This document shows positions 7,827-18,256 of a stretch of DNA of 44,682 bases, one piece after another. The notes under the pieces are model-generated. The model did not search any database. It saw only the letters and a program-made list of their open reading frames with translations, and was not told where the DNA came from. Each line of letters opens with the position of its first letter. Position 1 is the stretch's first letter. The translations under genes were made by a program, and so were the position numbers. Source of the DNA: Limisphaerales bacterium (GTDB lineage: Bacteria; Verrucomicrobiota; Verrucomicrobiia; Limisphaerales; UBA11358); the NCBI GenBank assembly GCA_025362675.1, contig JANYFN010000237.1, positions 1 through 44,682 on the forward strand. The letters are read 5' to 3'.

Positions 7827-9107
7827 ATGAAAAAAATTATTGTCTCTGCCGGTTTGGTTGCCATCGGGGCGGCCGGAATACAAACAGCCATGGGGGCAAT
7901 GTCCGACGTTATTTCACCAAAGGCTTGGAGTGTGGGCGCTACTTTGCGCGGTTTTTATGATGACAATTACGCCATTGGCACCAAGAGCAAGGGCAGCGGC
8001 GGCTTCGAAGTTTCACCCAACATTCAAGTCAATGTTCCTTTCCGGCAGACCGACATTGGAATGCGCTATAATTACGGCGTTTATTACTACCAAGATCGTC
8101 AAGACATCGGCGTTAATCCAATTGACCAGTCCCACCAGCTAGAGCTTTGGCTTGATCATAAATTTAACACCCGCTGGCATCTAAATCTGACCGATTCGTT
8201 TGCCGTGGGTCAAGAGCCGGAGCTGTTACAGACCAGTTCATCCCAACCATTTCGCGTCGCTGGCGACAACATGGTCAATCACGCAAATATTTCCCTGGAA
8301 ACACAGTGGACAAAGAATTTTAACACCTCGGTGCATTATGGCAATACGCTGGTGGATTATGATAACCATGGTGGAAATGCAGTAACTCCCAGTTTGTCGG
8401 GCACGCTCGATCGCATTGAGCACAGCATGGGGATCAATTTTAATTGGGTGTTAGCGCCGGAGACGAGTGCGTTCATTGGCTACAACTTTGGCTTGGTTAA
8501 TTACACTGGCGGTGAGGATATTGCGTCCACGCTAGTGCCGACGCCTTTAATTTACCGAAGCGATTCCCGGGATAACATGACGCACACTGCGTTCTTGGGC
8601 GTAAAGAAGCAATTGACGCCAAACATGACCGGCAGCATCAGCGCGGGAGGCAATTACACGGATAATTATAATAATCCGCGCGAACACGACACCTCACTCT
8701 CTCCCTATGGTGATTTGAACCTTAGCTACACCTTCATTCCCGGAAGTTATGTTCAATTGGGTATCAGTCATGACATCAACTCTACAGATGTTGTTGCGCC
8801 TAACCAAACCACTGGAAAAATTACGCAGTATCAGCAAAGCACGGTGATTTATGCTGATTTGAATCACAAATTCACTTCCAAGCTGGCCGGCACGCTGATT
8901 GGCCGCTTTCAAAACTCACAATATCAGGGCGGACAGAACGACAGTCAGAACGACCAAAGTTACGGTGTGGGTGTAAATTTGCATTATCAAATCAATCAGC
9001 ACTTTTCTACTGAAGTCGGCTACAATTTTGACGATTTAATATCTGGGTTGGGCGGACGCTCCTACGAACGTAACCGGGTTTACCTTGGTGTAAGCGCCAG
9101 TTATTGA
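7827..9107 (+). CDS. Outer-membrane beta-barrel protein of exopolysaccharide export type
   Basis: Signal peptide (MKKIIVSAGLVAIGAAGIQTAMGA), alternating amphipathic strands, C-terminal ...RVYLGVSASY; adjacent to wzc/wza-like genes. Confidence 0.75.
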   Translation: MKKIIVSAGLVAIGAAGIQTAMGAMSDVISPKAWSVGATLRGFYDDNYAIGTKSKGSGGFEVSPNIQVNVPFRQTDIGMRYNYGVYYYQDRQDIGVNPIDQSHQLELWLDHKFNTRWHLNLTDSFAVGQEPELLQTSSSQPFRVAGDNMVNHANISLETQWTKNFNTSVHYGNTLVDYDNHGGNAVTPSLSGTLDRIEHSMGINFNWVLAPETSAFIGYNFGLVNYTGGEDIASTLVPTPLIYRSDSRDNMTHTAFLGVKKQLTPNMTGSISAGGNYTDNYNNPREHDTSLSPYGDLNLSYTFIPGSYVQLGISHDINSTDVVAPNQTTGKITQYQQSTVIYADLNHKFTSKLAGTLIGRFQNSQYQGGQNDSQNDQSYGVGVNLHYQINQHFSTEVGYNFDDLISGLGGRSYERNRVYLGVSASY

Positions 9108-9140
9108 AGTTTTTTTGCGACATTTTTTGAACGCAACTCG

Positions 9141-9177
9141 GGGGAGCCCGGTCTTAATCTGGCTCCCCTAATTTTTT
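9141..9177 (+). terminator. Hairpin plus T-rich tract between OM-barrel gene and BY-kinase gene (terminator/attenuator)
   Basis: GGGGAGCC (9141-9148) / GGCTCCCC (9161-9168) followed by TAATTTTTT. Confidence 0.75.
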
Positions 9178-9182
9178 AATCT

Positions 9183-11396
9183 ATGGATCAAATTACTTTT
9201 CCGAATCAGAATCAGCAGCCGATGGCGGCGGCACCGGAAGCTCGATTACACTTTCTTGATTACTGGCGCGTGATTCGCATCCGCAAAGCCATCATCATCA
9301 CGGTTTTCCTGATTACCGCCATTATTGCCACGGCGGTAACTTTCATTTTGCCGGAATCTTACGTCAGCACCTGCAAGCTCAAGATTGAAAACGAAGTAGC
9401 TGATGCCGGATTCGGTAGCTCGCCGACTCCCGCGCAAACGATGTATGACCCGTATTTCATTCAAACCACATTTGAGATCATCAATTCGCAATTGGTGTTA
9501 AGTAACGTTATCGCTACGTTGAATCTGAACGTGGAATGGGGAAAAAAATTCTTTAACGGTGAGACGCTTAAAACGACTGAGACGATGGAGATTTTGAAGG
9601 GTCGTATGGCGCTCTCCCCGGTAAAAAACACAAAACTTATCCAGATCTCGGTTTACAGCGATGACAAAAACGAGTGCGCCCGTATCGCTAACGCCGTTGC
9701 GGAGGCCTATAAAAATTATCGGTTCGACACCCGTGCTAGGTATCAAGGCAGCGGCTTGAAAGTATTGCAGGAAATGTATCTTGCGGAATCCAACCAGATT
9801 GAATTGGCGCAGAAAAACATTGAGGAATTGCGTGATAAATTAGGGATTCATGACGAAGTGTCAGTATCCTCGCCGACTCCGACCATTGATTCGGACATGA
9901 TGAAAAAGTATCACGATGAAATGCTTGAAGGTGAGCGGAGTTTCAAGGATCAACAGATGCAATTTGAGCAACTCACAGCCATTGGTAACACCAATGCGCC
10001 GATGTTGCGGGATGTATTGCCCACGATCGTTTCGGATGGGGCGCTTTCAGATCTCCTGAGTCAGTATCGCGAAGCTCAACGCAGTTTGACCTCCAAACGG
10101 GTTGATTATGGCACCAACAATATTGAGGTGCAACGTGTGGAAAAACTAATTGCTCAGTTGGACCAACAGATCACCGAACGCGTGGGCGGAACCATGAAGG
10201 GTTTGGAAACACAGGTCAGTGCTAAAAAGGCGTCCTTGGACTTGTTGAAGCAAAATGTCGAGGATGCCAAGGTCATGGATAAGTTAAATGCAGTCAAATA
10301 CCAGCCTTACTATGATGAAAAGCTGAAGAAGGAAGATTTGAAGCGGACACATGAATTGACCAACGCCAAAATTCTAGCAGAATCTTTAGACACAAAGATT
10401 CCCAGAACCCAGATGGTTCAGGTGACTGATCCAGCGGAGCCGGCCAAGACGCCGATCAAACCTAACAAGACTTTGAATATCGTCTTAGGTTTAATTTTTG
10501 GTCTGATCATGGGCATCGGTCTCGCATTCTTCATCGAGTATCTCGACACCAGCGTGAAGACGATTGACGATGTTGAGCGCACGTTCAATGCCCCGGTGCT
10601 GGGCGTCATTCCGCAAAACATTGGCTACCTTATTTCAGACGGCTCCGAGAGTAAGCACGCGGAGGCCTATCGCGTGTTGCGAACAAACCTGCTCTTCTCT
10701 CGGCGAGAGGAAAAATTTAATACGATCGTGGTGGTTAGCGCTGGTGCCGGTGAGGGGAAATCTACTACGACCATCAACTTGGCCACCGTTTTTGCGCAGG
10801 CCGGCAACCGCGTTTTGATTGTTGACTCCGATTTGCGTCGCCCAACCTTGCACAAAATTTTCAAGGTCTCCAATAACTTGGGATTGACCAATTATCTGTT
10901 GAAGCAAAACACAATTGCTGAAGTTGTGCAGACCACGCCGCTGGCGACCTTGGACTTCATGGCGAGCGGCAAATTGCCGAACAGCTCCATGGGTATTCTC
11001 GGTTCTTCGCAGATGAAAGAGATGATCAACGAACTGAAGCAACGTTACGATTTCATCTTCTTCGATTCGCCGCCGATTCTAGGTGTGAGCGATGCCTCGA
11101 TTCTCGCGAGTGAAGTGGACATGGTGATGCAGGTCATTCAATACCGCCGCTATCCGCAACTCATGACCATCCGCGCTAAGCAGATGATTGAAAAAGTCGG
11201 CGGCAACTTTGTTGGCATGGTGCTTAACAACATCAACATGTCGCAGGACGAAGGCTACTATTACTACAGCGGCTACTACCACGATTATTATTATTCCCGC
11301 AGCCCGGCGGAACAGGAGGCTGAGGCCAAGGGTTTGCCTGCCGCTGACAAAAAAGACGGCGGGGATACCGAGACGACAACTAAACAAAAACGTTGA
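9183..11396 (+). CDS. Polysaccharide biosynthesis tyrosine autokinase (Wzc/BY-kinase with Wzz domain)
   Basis: Wzz N-terminus, PNKTLNIVLGLIFGLIMGIGLAF TM, Walker A GAGEGKSTTTINLA, VDSDLRRPTLH, and a C-terminal Tyr cluster EGYYYYSGYYHDYYYS. Confidence 0.93.
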   Translation: MDQITFPNQNQQPMAAAPEARLHFLDYWRVIRIRKAIIITVFLITAIIATAVTFILPESYVSTCKLKIENEVADAGFGSSPTPAQTMYDPYFIQTTFEIINSQLVLSNVIATLNLNVEWGKKFFNGETLKTTETMEILKGRMALSPVKNTKLIQISVYSDDKNECARIANAVAEAYKNYRFDTRARYQGSGLKVLQEMYLAESNQIELAQKNIEELRDKLGIHDEVSVSSPTPTIDSDMMKKYHDEMLEGERSFKDQQMQFEQLTAIGNTNAPMLRDVLPTIVSDGALSDLLSQYREAQRSLTSKRVDYGTNNIEVQRVEKLIAQLDQQITERVGGTMKGLETQVSAKKASLDLLKQNVEDAKVMDKLNAVKYQPYYDEKLKKEDLKRTHELTNAKILAESLDTKIPRTQMVQVTDPAEPAKTPIKPNKTLNIVLGLIFGLIMGIGLAFFIEYLDTSVKTIDDVERTFNAPVLGVIPQNIGYLISDGSESKHAEAYRVLRTNLLFSRREEKFNTIVVVSAGAGEGKSTTTINLATVFAQAGNRVLIVDSDLRRPTLHKIFKVSNNLGLTNYLLKQNTIAEVVQTTPLATLDFMASGKLPNSSMGILGSSQMKEMINELKQRYDFIFFDSPPILGVSDASILASEVDMVMQVIQYRRYPQLMTIRAKQMIEKVGGNFVGMVLNNINMSQDEGYYYYSGYYHDYYYSRSPAEQEAEAKGLPAADKKDGGDTETTTKQKR

Positions 11397-11429
11397 TTTG
11401 GAGCAGTTTTCAGGAAGAATGAGCCGCCG

Positions 11430-12059
11430 ATGAAATTGAAATTTTCTCAAATGTTTTTAAAAGTCTGTCGTAATTTGATGTTCGCATTGCCGTTGCTGGC
11501 TCTGATGCTCGCGGGCTGCGCCACTAACGAATCCGCCGGGGTTTACGAGCCACCGACGGACGGTGAAAGTGGCCAAAATGGAGTCCCCCGGCTTCACATT
11601 GGCGATTCGGTGATTATCACGTTTGATGGTCCACCTAGCCCGATTACCCCTCATGAAGAAATCATCAAGGAAGACGGGAATATCACATTGCCAGACATCG
11701 GTCATGTAAAAGCCGCCGGTAAGACCAGTGGTGAATTGCAAGACTCCATTCACGACCGATATGTGCCGGGAATTTACACCCGGCTTACGGTCACGGTGAA
11801 GACAGGTGATCGAGTATTTTTCGTTCGTGGCGATGTCAAAGCGCCGGGTCGCCAGATTTACACCGGACCAATCACGTTGACCAAAGCAATCACTTCCGCC
11901 GGTGATTTCACTGACTTTTCCAACCGGCGCAACGTAGTCCTGACCCGCGCCAACGGCCAGCGTTATGTCATTGATTGCGTGAAAATTCTGGACGGCAAGA
12001 AACCTGATCCTGGCGTTTATCCTGGTGATCAGATTGAGGTCAAGCACAGCCGACTCTGA
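11430..12059 (+). CDS. Polysaccharide export lipoprotein, Wza/BexD family
   Basis: Lipobox LMLAGCATN; HIGDSVIITF ... GNITLPDIGHVKAAGKT ... FVRGDVKAPGRQIYTGPITLTKAI. Confidence 0.9.
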   Translation: MKLKFSQMFLKVCRNLMFALPLLALMLAGCATNESAGVYEPPTDGESGQNGVPRLHIGDSVIITFDGPPSPITPHEEIIKEDGNITLPDIGHVKAAGKTSGELQDSIHDRYVPGIYTRLTVTVKTGDRVFFVRGDVKAPGRQIYTGPITLTKAITSAGDFTDFSNRRNVVLTRANGQRYVIDCVKILDGKKPDPGVYPGDQIEVKHSRL

Positions 12060-12448
12060 TGGTTCAGCTTTGCATTATTTCCGGTAAGATGGCGGGCGAC
12101 AATTTGGTCGTCCGCCATTTTCCTTTTTCCATCGGCCGGGCAGCGGAAAACGATTTTTGCCTTGATGACGATGGTGTCTGGGACCAGCACCTCCGGCTGG
12201 GTTTTCAAAAAGGCGAAGGCTTCACGTTGCAAACGGTGAGCGACGCATTTGTGGCCATCAACGAGCAGCCCCAAACCCTTGCTCGCCTCCGTAATGGCGA
12301 CATCATCTCCTTCGGTTCATCCAAGATTCAATTCTGGCTTGCTCCGGTGGAACAAAAAAGTTTGCGGCTCCGGGAAATCGGAGTTTGGCTACTTTTAGCC
12401 GCCATCACCGGTGGGCAAATTTTTCTGCTTTTACATCTACTACGTTGA
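12059..12448 (+). CDS. FHA-domain protein with C-terminal transmembrane helix
   Basis: FSIGRAAENDFCLDDDGVWDQHLRLGF ... AINEQP..LRNGDIISFGSSKIQFWL; terminal hydrophobic segment; TGATG 1-bp overlap with the preceding gene. Confidence 0.8.
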   Translation: MVQLCIISGKMAGDNLVVRHFPFSIGRAAENDFCLDDDGVWDQHLRLGFQKGEGFTLQTVSDAFVAINEQPQTLARLRNGDIISFGSSKIQFWLAPVEQKSLRLREIGVWLLLAAITGGQIFLLLHLLR

Positions 12449-12473
12449 AAGAATCGCGGTTGGGGGCTAAAAA

Positions 12474-14021
12474 TTAATGCCGGAAATGGCGTGCCCCCGT
12501 GAAGGCCATGGCCATTCCACGCGCGTCGGCAGCCGCAATGACTTCGGCATCTTTCACCGAGCCGCCCGGCTGTATGGCGGCGGTGGCCCCGGCATCCGCT
12601 GCGGCTATGAGTCCGTCTGGAAACGGAAAGAATGCATCGCTGCAAACCACGCTGCCGAGCAGCGGCAATTTTGCTTCGCCCGCCTTCCAAACCGCGATGC
12701 GGCTGCTGTCCACGCGGCTCATTTGGCCGGCGCCCGTCCCGAGCGTGCGACCTTCGGCGACGTAAAGAATCGCATTTGATTTCAAGTGTTTTACCACGCG
12801 CCAGCCAAACAGCATCGCGCGCAATTCGGCTTCGGTCGGTTGCCGCTTTGTCACAATTTTCAAATCGGCAAGTGTCGTGATTTTCAAATCGCGTTGCTGC
12901 AACAGGAATGAATCTGCACCCACGCTACGAATATCCCATGGTTGCGACGCCAGCGGACTTTTCACAATTTGCAACAGCCGCAGATTTTTCTTCTTCTGCA
13001 AAATTTCCAGTGCCGCCGGTGAAAATTCCGGCGCGACAATGACCTCGCTGAATATTTCCGCGATGGCCGCTGCGCAATCAGCATCCAGTGTTTTGTTCAC
13101 CGCGATGATGCCGCCGAACGGTGCCTGCTTGTCCGTGGCGAACGCCTGGTCCCACGCCTCGCGCAACGTCGCGCCCTGGCCGACGCCGCACGGATTGGTG
13201 TGCTTCAGAATCGCCAGCGTCGGCGCTTCGTTTTGAAATTCCGCGATGAGCGCGGTCGCTGCCGTGAGATCTAAAATGTTGTTGTAAGAAAGTTCCTTGC
13301 CATGAAGTTGCTTGAAAAATTCGGAGAACTTGCCGTAAAGCGCGGCGGTCTGGTGCGGGTTTTCGCCGTAGCGCAACGGCTGTGCGAGCGGGGCGGAAAT
13401 CGTCAGCGACGCGGGCAGCGCATTTTTGTCGGCGGAAAATTCCTTTTGCAAATGCGTCGCAATCGCCGCATCGTAGGCCGCCGTGCGCGTAAACACTTTC
13501 GCACAAAGTTTCCGCCGCAATTCCAAAGTTGTTTTTCCATTTTCGGATATTTGTTTTGCGACTTCTGAGTAATCCGCCGGATCCACGATGACCGTCACGC
13601 TATCGTGATTTTTCGCCGCGCTGCGGAGCATTGAAGGCCCGCCGATGTCAATGTTTTCAATGGCATCGTGCAGTTTTACATCGGGCTTCGCGACGGTCGC
13701 CTCGAACGGATACAGATTCACCACGACGAGATCAATCGGCTGGATGGCGTGCTGTTTCACGGCGGCCTCATGTGCCGCGTTGCCGCGAATGTAGAGCAGC
13801 CCGCCATGCACGAGCGGGTGCAGCGTCTTCACGCGACCATCGAGCATTTCGGGAAAGCCGGTATGTTCGGAAATATCCCTCACCGCCAGGCCCGCGTCGC
13901 GCAGCGCCTTGGCGGTGCCGCCGGTGGAAATCAATTCCACGCCCGCTGCAACGAGCGTATGGGCAAAGGCTACGAGACCAGTCTTGTCGGAAACAGAGAG
14001 TAAAGCGCGTTGAATTTTCAC
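12474..14021 (-). CDS. purH: Bifunctional AICAR transformylase/IMP cyclohydrolase
   Basis: [36 protein letters not shown] ... [16 protein letters not shown] ... [14 protein letters not shown] ... [12 protein letters not shown]. Confidence 0.96.
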   Translation of the reverse strand: MKIQRALLSVSDKTGLVAFAHTLVAAGVELISTGGTAKALRDAGLAVRDISEHTGFPEMLDGRVKTLHPLVHGGLLYIRGNAAHEAAVKQHAIQPIDLVVVNLYPFEATVAKPDVKLHDAIENIDIGGPSMLRSAAKNHDSVTVIVDPADYSEVAKQISENGKTTLELRRKLCAKVFTRTAAYDAAIATHLQKEFSADKNALPASLTISAPLAQPLRYGENPHQTAALYGKFSEFFKQLHGKELSYNNILDLTAATALIAEFQNEAPTLAILKHTNPCGVGQGATLREAWDQAFATDKQAPFGGIIAVNKTLDADCAAAIAEIFSEVIVAPEFSPAALEILQKKKNLRLLQIVKSPLASQPWDIRSVGADSFLLQQRDLKITTLADLKIVTKRQPTEAELRAMLFGWRVVKHLKSNAILYVAEGRTLGTGAGQMSRVDSSRIAVWKAGEAKLPLLGSVVCSDAFFPFPDGLIAAADAGATAAIQPGGSVKDAEVIAAADARGMAMAFTGARHFRH

Positions 14022-14113
14022 AAACTATAAAATCTCGTAAAAAGCACCCGGCGGCAAAATTATTTTACGGCGAAATGGTTTTTTTCTTCTGCGGTTTTGT
14101 TTAAAATCTTGGC

Positions 14114-15247
14114 GTGTCTCTTAAACTCGGCGATAAAATTAATTTGAACATTCACGACCTCGCGTTCGGCGGCGAAGGGGTGGGACGTGTCGAGGAATTT
14201 GTGGTGTTCGTGCCTTTCGTCATTACGGGCGAATTAGTCGAGGTAGAAATCACGGAGGTGAAAAAGAATTTCGCGCGGGCGAAGTTGCTGCGCATCGTCA
14301 CGCCCTCGCCGGAACGTGTGGACCCGAAGTGCAAATACTTCAGCATCTGCGGCGGCTGCCAGTATCAGCACATCGATTACGGGGCGCAATTGCGGATGAA
14401 GCACAAACAGATTTCGGATTTGTTCGAACGCGTGGGAAAAATTTCGGCGGAACGCATCGCGCCGGTCATCGGCTGCCCGCAGCCTTATGGCTATCGCAAC
14501 CGCATCATGATCCGCAGCCAGTGGAACGGCCCGGCGAAAAAACTGGAGATCGGCTTCATTCGCGCCGATAACAATTTCGTGGTGGACATAGACGAGTGCC
14601 AGATCGCGGAACCGCCGTTGAACGAACAGATCCAGCAAGTGCGAGCGAATCCGCCGCCGCGTGGAGGCTTGAAATTCGTCTTGCGGGTGCAGCCGGAAGG
14701 CTGGAGCGTGCCGAAGGATTCCTTTTTTCAGAACAATTTCTTCTTATTGCCGAAGCTCGTGGAGACCGTGAAGGGATTTTTGCAGGCGAGCGGTGCGCGG
14801 CATCTGATTGACCTTTATTGTGGCGTGGGATTTTTTGGAATCGAAGCCGCGAGTGCAGTGGAAAGTTTTGTCGGCGTGGAATACGACCAGATGGCGATCC
14901 GCGCGGCGCGCGAAAATGTTAAACTGCGCAACGTTACCAATGGCGAATTCATTTCAGCCAAGTCGGAGGAAGCGTTGCCGGAATTGCTGAAAAAATTTCC
15001 CGTGGATCAGACAACCGTGATTCTGGATCCGCCGCGCAAAGGTTGCTGGCCGTCGCTGTTGGAGTTATTGCGCGCGACGCGTCCGGCGCAGGTGATTTAC
15101 GTATCCTGTCATCCGGCGACCATGGCGCGGGATTTGAACGTATTGTGTGCGGATGGTGTCTTTGAATTGGTGCGGGTGCAGCCGCTGGATATGTTTCCCC
15201 AAACCCAACACGTCGAATGCGTGGCTGATTTGCGCCGTCGAAACTGA
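14114..15247 (+). CDS. 23S rRNA/tRNA (uracil-5-)-methyltransferase, RumA/RlmD/TrmA family
   Basis: GTG start; TRAM domain (DLAFGGEGVGRVEEFVVFVPF), Cys cluster CKYFSICGGCQYQH, DLYCGVGFFG, LDPPRKGC, YVSCHPAT. Confidence 0.93.
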   Translation: MSLKLGDKINLNIHDLAFGGEGVGRVEEFVVFVPFVITGELVEVEITEVKKNFARAKLLRIVTPSPERVDPKCKYFSICGGCQYQHIDYGAQLRMKHKQISDLFERVGKISAERIAPVIGCPQPYGYRNRIMIRSQWNGPAKKLEIGFIRADNNFVVDIDECQIAEPPLNEQIQQVRANPPPRGGLKFVLRVQPEGWSVPKDSFFQNNFFLLPKLVETVKGFLQASGARHLIDLYCGVGFFGIEAASAVESFVGVEYDQMAIRAARENVKLRNVTNGEFISAKSEEALPELLKKFPVDQTTVILDPPRKGCWPSLLELLRATRPAQVIYVSCHPATMARDLNVLCADGVFELVRVQPLDMFPQTQHVECVADLRRRN

Positions 15248-15289
15248 ACTTGCCAAATAGCAGTTCTTGCTTTGAACTAATGTAATCCA

Positions 15290-18247
15290 ATGTCTGACCA
15301 AATGATCAACGACCCGCGGAAAAACTTTGTGCCGCGTTTTCTGCCGTGGCTGCTTGGCGGGGCGATGTTCGCCGTCTATTGGTTCACACTGAACCACTGG
15401 GTTAGCCTATTGAACATGGCGAGTGTGGCACAGTTCACCGGCCTCACCTGGCAGCCACAAGTTTACAATCCCGTCGCATTTCTGGTGACCTTACCCATTC
15501 GCTGGCTCGCGCCGGCCAGTGTGCCGCTGGCATTGAATTTTTTCGCGGCTGTCTGCGCGGCACTGGCGTTGGTGGTATTAGCGCGGTGTGTGGCATTGCT
15601 GCCGCATGACCGGACGGAAACGGAACGGCAACGCGAGAAAAGCGATTTTGCGTTTCTAACTGGCTGGCAGGCTTGGTGCCCGCCGGTTTTTGCGGTCGTC
15701 GTTTGCGGTTTGCAACTCACCATGTGGCAGCACGCGACGAATTTCACAGGCGAGGCCGTGGACTTATTGATTTTCACCGTGGTGGTCTGGCAACTGTTAG
15801 AATATCGTTTGGACGAGCGCGAGGGCCGGCTAATGCTCGCGGTGTTCGTGTTCGGAGCGGGGATCACGGATAATTGGGCGATGGTTGCATTTGTGCCGCT
15901 TTTCTTAGCAGCGGTTATTTGGTTGAAAGGGTTGCAATTTTTCCACATCGGATTTCTCACACGCCTGTTTTCCAGAGGATTGCTTGGGTTACTATTTCTG
16001 GCGGTTATTCCGGTGATGGCCAAAGTCACTTCCAGTTATCCCCTCAGCCTCTGGGAATCGCTCCAGCCAAGTTTGAGTCTGGACTGGCGCGTGATCAAAG
16101 CGATCAAGGAAGCCGGCGTGCTGCACAATCTGGCGCTCACGGCTTTGACCTCACTGCTGCCGCTGCTGGCCATGGCGATCCGCTGGAGCGCGTCGTTCGG
16201 CGACAGCAGCCGCATCGGCATGGCATTGTCGAACCTGATGGTGCATGTGGTTTATGCGGCGATTTTCAGCGTCTGCGTTTGGATATCATTTAATCCGCCG
16301 TTCAGTCCGGATCACCTGATGAGTGCTCCTTGTTTGCCACTGTATTTTCTGGCCGCATTGGGCACTGGTTATTTTTGCGGCTATTTCCTTCTCGTCTTTG
16401 GTCGTAAGCCAGTGCTCAGTCGTCGGTCCGAAGTGCAACAGCCCTTACCGAATGCCATTCTCTGGCTTTGCCCCGCTGTCGTGGCATTCACTTTGGTTTC
16501 GGCCGCGATCACTTCCTGCGCTCTGGTTTACCGCAACAGCCCAATCATCCTCCGTCAAAACGGCGACGCATTTTATAAATTAGCCGACCTAGCGATTAAG
16601 AATTTGCCGGCCGAAGGTGCCATTCTGCTTTGCGATAGTGATGATCCCAGTCATGACGTGCCGATTCGCTCGTTTCTCATCCAGTCCATGCTCATTCGGC
16701 AGGGCCGGTTACAACATTTTCCGGTGGTGGACACGCAATCGCTCGGACTTTTTCCGTATCAGCGATTCTTGCACAGCCGTTTCCCTGAAAAAATTCCCGC
16801 CGCCGCCGATGAAAAAAGTTTGGGCGCCACCACGTTGCTGGCGGTTTATAACCTTATCGGCCAATTAATGAAGTCTAACAACGTATGCTACCTCAATCCT
16901 AGTTACGGTTATTACTTCGAGCAGTTGTATTTGGAACCGCATGGGATGAATTATCGGCTCAAGGGATTGCCGGAGGATACCTTGCTGCCGCCTCCGATGG
17001 ACAAGGAGCTCGTGGCGACCAACGAGAATTTTTGGATGGATGCCTCGGCGCAATTCTCCCCGGTAGAAAAAAACCTGGCCATTCAACAGTCCAACCTCGA
17101 TGGCTATAATATTTATTCCAAGGGCCTATTCGGTTGGATCCTGATGCATCTGCACGCGCAGCCGGAGCCGGATGCCAACGCCATTATGGCCGGCAAATTT
17201 TATTCGCGCAGCCTGAATTATTGGGGCGTCCAGCAGCAGCGCGCCAAGGCCTTGGACGCCGCGAAAATTCACTTTGAAAATGCTAAAAAAATTAACCCCG
17301 ATAATATCGCCGCTACCGTCAACCTGAAATTCAACGCCGCGCTCCACGCAGGTTCGACGGCTGGTGTGGAATTAACGGCGATTACTCCCGACCAGTTCGG
17401 CAAGTATCGCGGATGGAACGAAGTTTTGAACGCGAACGGACCCTTTGACGAACCTAGTTTCCTCTTTGAAAACGCGGCCATGCTGATGCAATCCGGCCTG
17501 ATGAAACAAGCGGTCGTGCCCTTCACCCGCGTTCGCGAGCTATTGCCGGATAATCTAGCCGCGCGTTTGTTTCTCGCCCAGATATACATCTTCACCAAAC
17601 CGCCGCAGCCCGAGCGTGCACTTGATGCGCTTAGTGAGCCGATGGCAAAGCCCGCAAAATTTTCCCTGAACGAGTCTAATTCCACCGAGATCAACATTCT
17701 CGCCGCCTCCGCGCATTTTCTTAAAAATGATACCGACCAAGCGATCGCGCTCATGGAAACCGAGGTCGCCCGCCATCCTAACGACGACACCTTGCTTACG
17801 GCCGCCACGCAGGCGTTTTTTATGCGGGGGCTTTACACCAATGCGCTCCACATTATCAACAGCAAGCTCGCCCGTTCGCCAGATGATCCCCAATGGCTCT
17901 TCGGCAAAGGCTTTGCCGCGCTTCAACTCAAGCAATATGACGAAGCTATCGCCGCGATGACACACGAAATGGAAATTACAACGAATGATCCGACCGCCCG
18001 CTTTAACCGTGCGCTGGCTTATCTACAAAGTGATCGCCTGCCCGAAGCACGCAAAGATTACGCTGAATTACAAACCACCTATACCAATTCCTTTCAAGTC
18101 GCTTACGGCCTGGCGGAAATAGCTTGGCGCACCCACGACACAAATGAGGCGGTCAAAAACTATAAGCTTTATCTTAACAACGCGCCGACCAATACCACCG
18201 AAGCGTCCAAGGTGCTGGAACGCCTGACGCAACTGCGTGGCAAATAA
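15290..18247 (+). CDS. DUF2723-type multi-pass membrane protein with C-terminal TPR region
   Basis: N-terminal DUF2723-like segment (YWFTLNHWVSLLN...FTGLTWQPQVYNPVAFLVTLPIRWLA), many TM helices, C-terminal TPR-like repeats. Confidence 0.8.
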   Translation: MSDQMINDPRKNFVPRFLPWLLGGAMFAVYWFTLNHWVSLLNMASVAQFTGLTWQPQVYNPVAFLVTLPIRWLAPASVPLALNFFAAVCAALALVVLARCVALLPHDRTETERQREKSDFAFLTGWQAWCPPVFAVVVCGLQLTMWQHATNFTGEAVDLLIFTVVVWQLLEYRLDEREGRLMLAVFVFGAGITDNWAMVAFVPLFLAAVIWLKGLQFFHIGFLTRLFSRGLLGLLFLAVIPVMAKVTSSYPLSLWESLQPSLSLDWRVIKAIKEAGVLHNLALTALTSLLPLLAMAIRWSASFGDSSRIGMALSNLMVHVVYAAIFSVCVWISFNPPFSPDHLMSAPCLPLYFLAALGTGYFCGYFLLVFGRKPVLSRRSEVQQPLPNAILWLCPAVVAFTLVSAAITSCALVYRNSPIILRQNGDAFYKLADLAIKNLPAEGAILLCDSDDPSHDVPIRSFLIQSMLIRQGRLQHFPVVDTQSLGLFPYQRFLHSRFPEKIPAAADEKSLGATTLLAVYNLIGQLMKSNNVCYLNPSYGYYFEQLYLEPHGMNYRLKGLPEDTLLPPPMDKELVATNENFWMDASAQFSPVEKNLAIQQSNLDGYNIYSKGLFGWILMHLHAQPEPDANAIMAGKFYSRSLNYWGVQQQRAKALDAAKIHFENAKKINPDNIAATVNLKFNAALHAGSTAGVELTAITPDQFGKYRGWNEVLNANGPFDEPSFLFENAAMLMQSGLMKQAVVPFTRVRELLPDNLAARLFLAQIYIFTKPPQPERALDALSEPMAKPAKFSLNESNSTEINILAASAHFLKNDTDQAIALMETEVARHPNDDTLLTAATQAFFMRGLYTNALHIINSKLARSPDDPQWLFGKGFAALQLKQYDEAIAAMTHEMEITTNDPTARFNRALAYLQSDRLPEARKDYAELQTTYTNSFQVAYGLAEIAWRTHDTNEAVKNYKLYLNNAPTNTTEASKVLERLTQLRGK

Positions 18248-18256
18248 CCTGACGCC

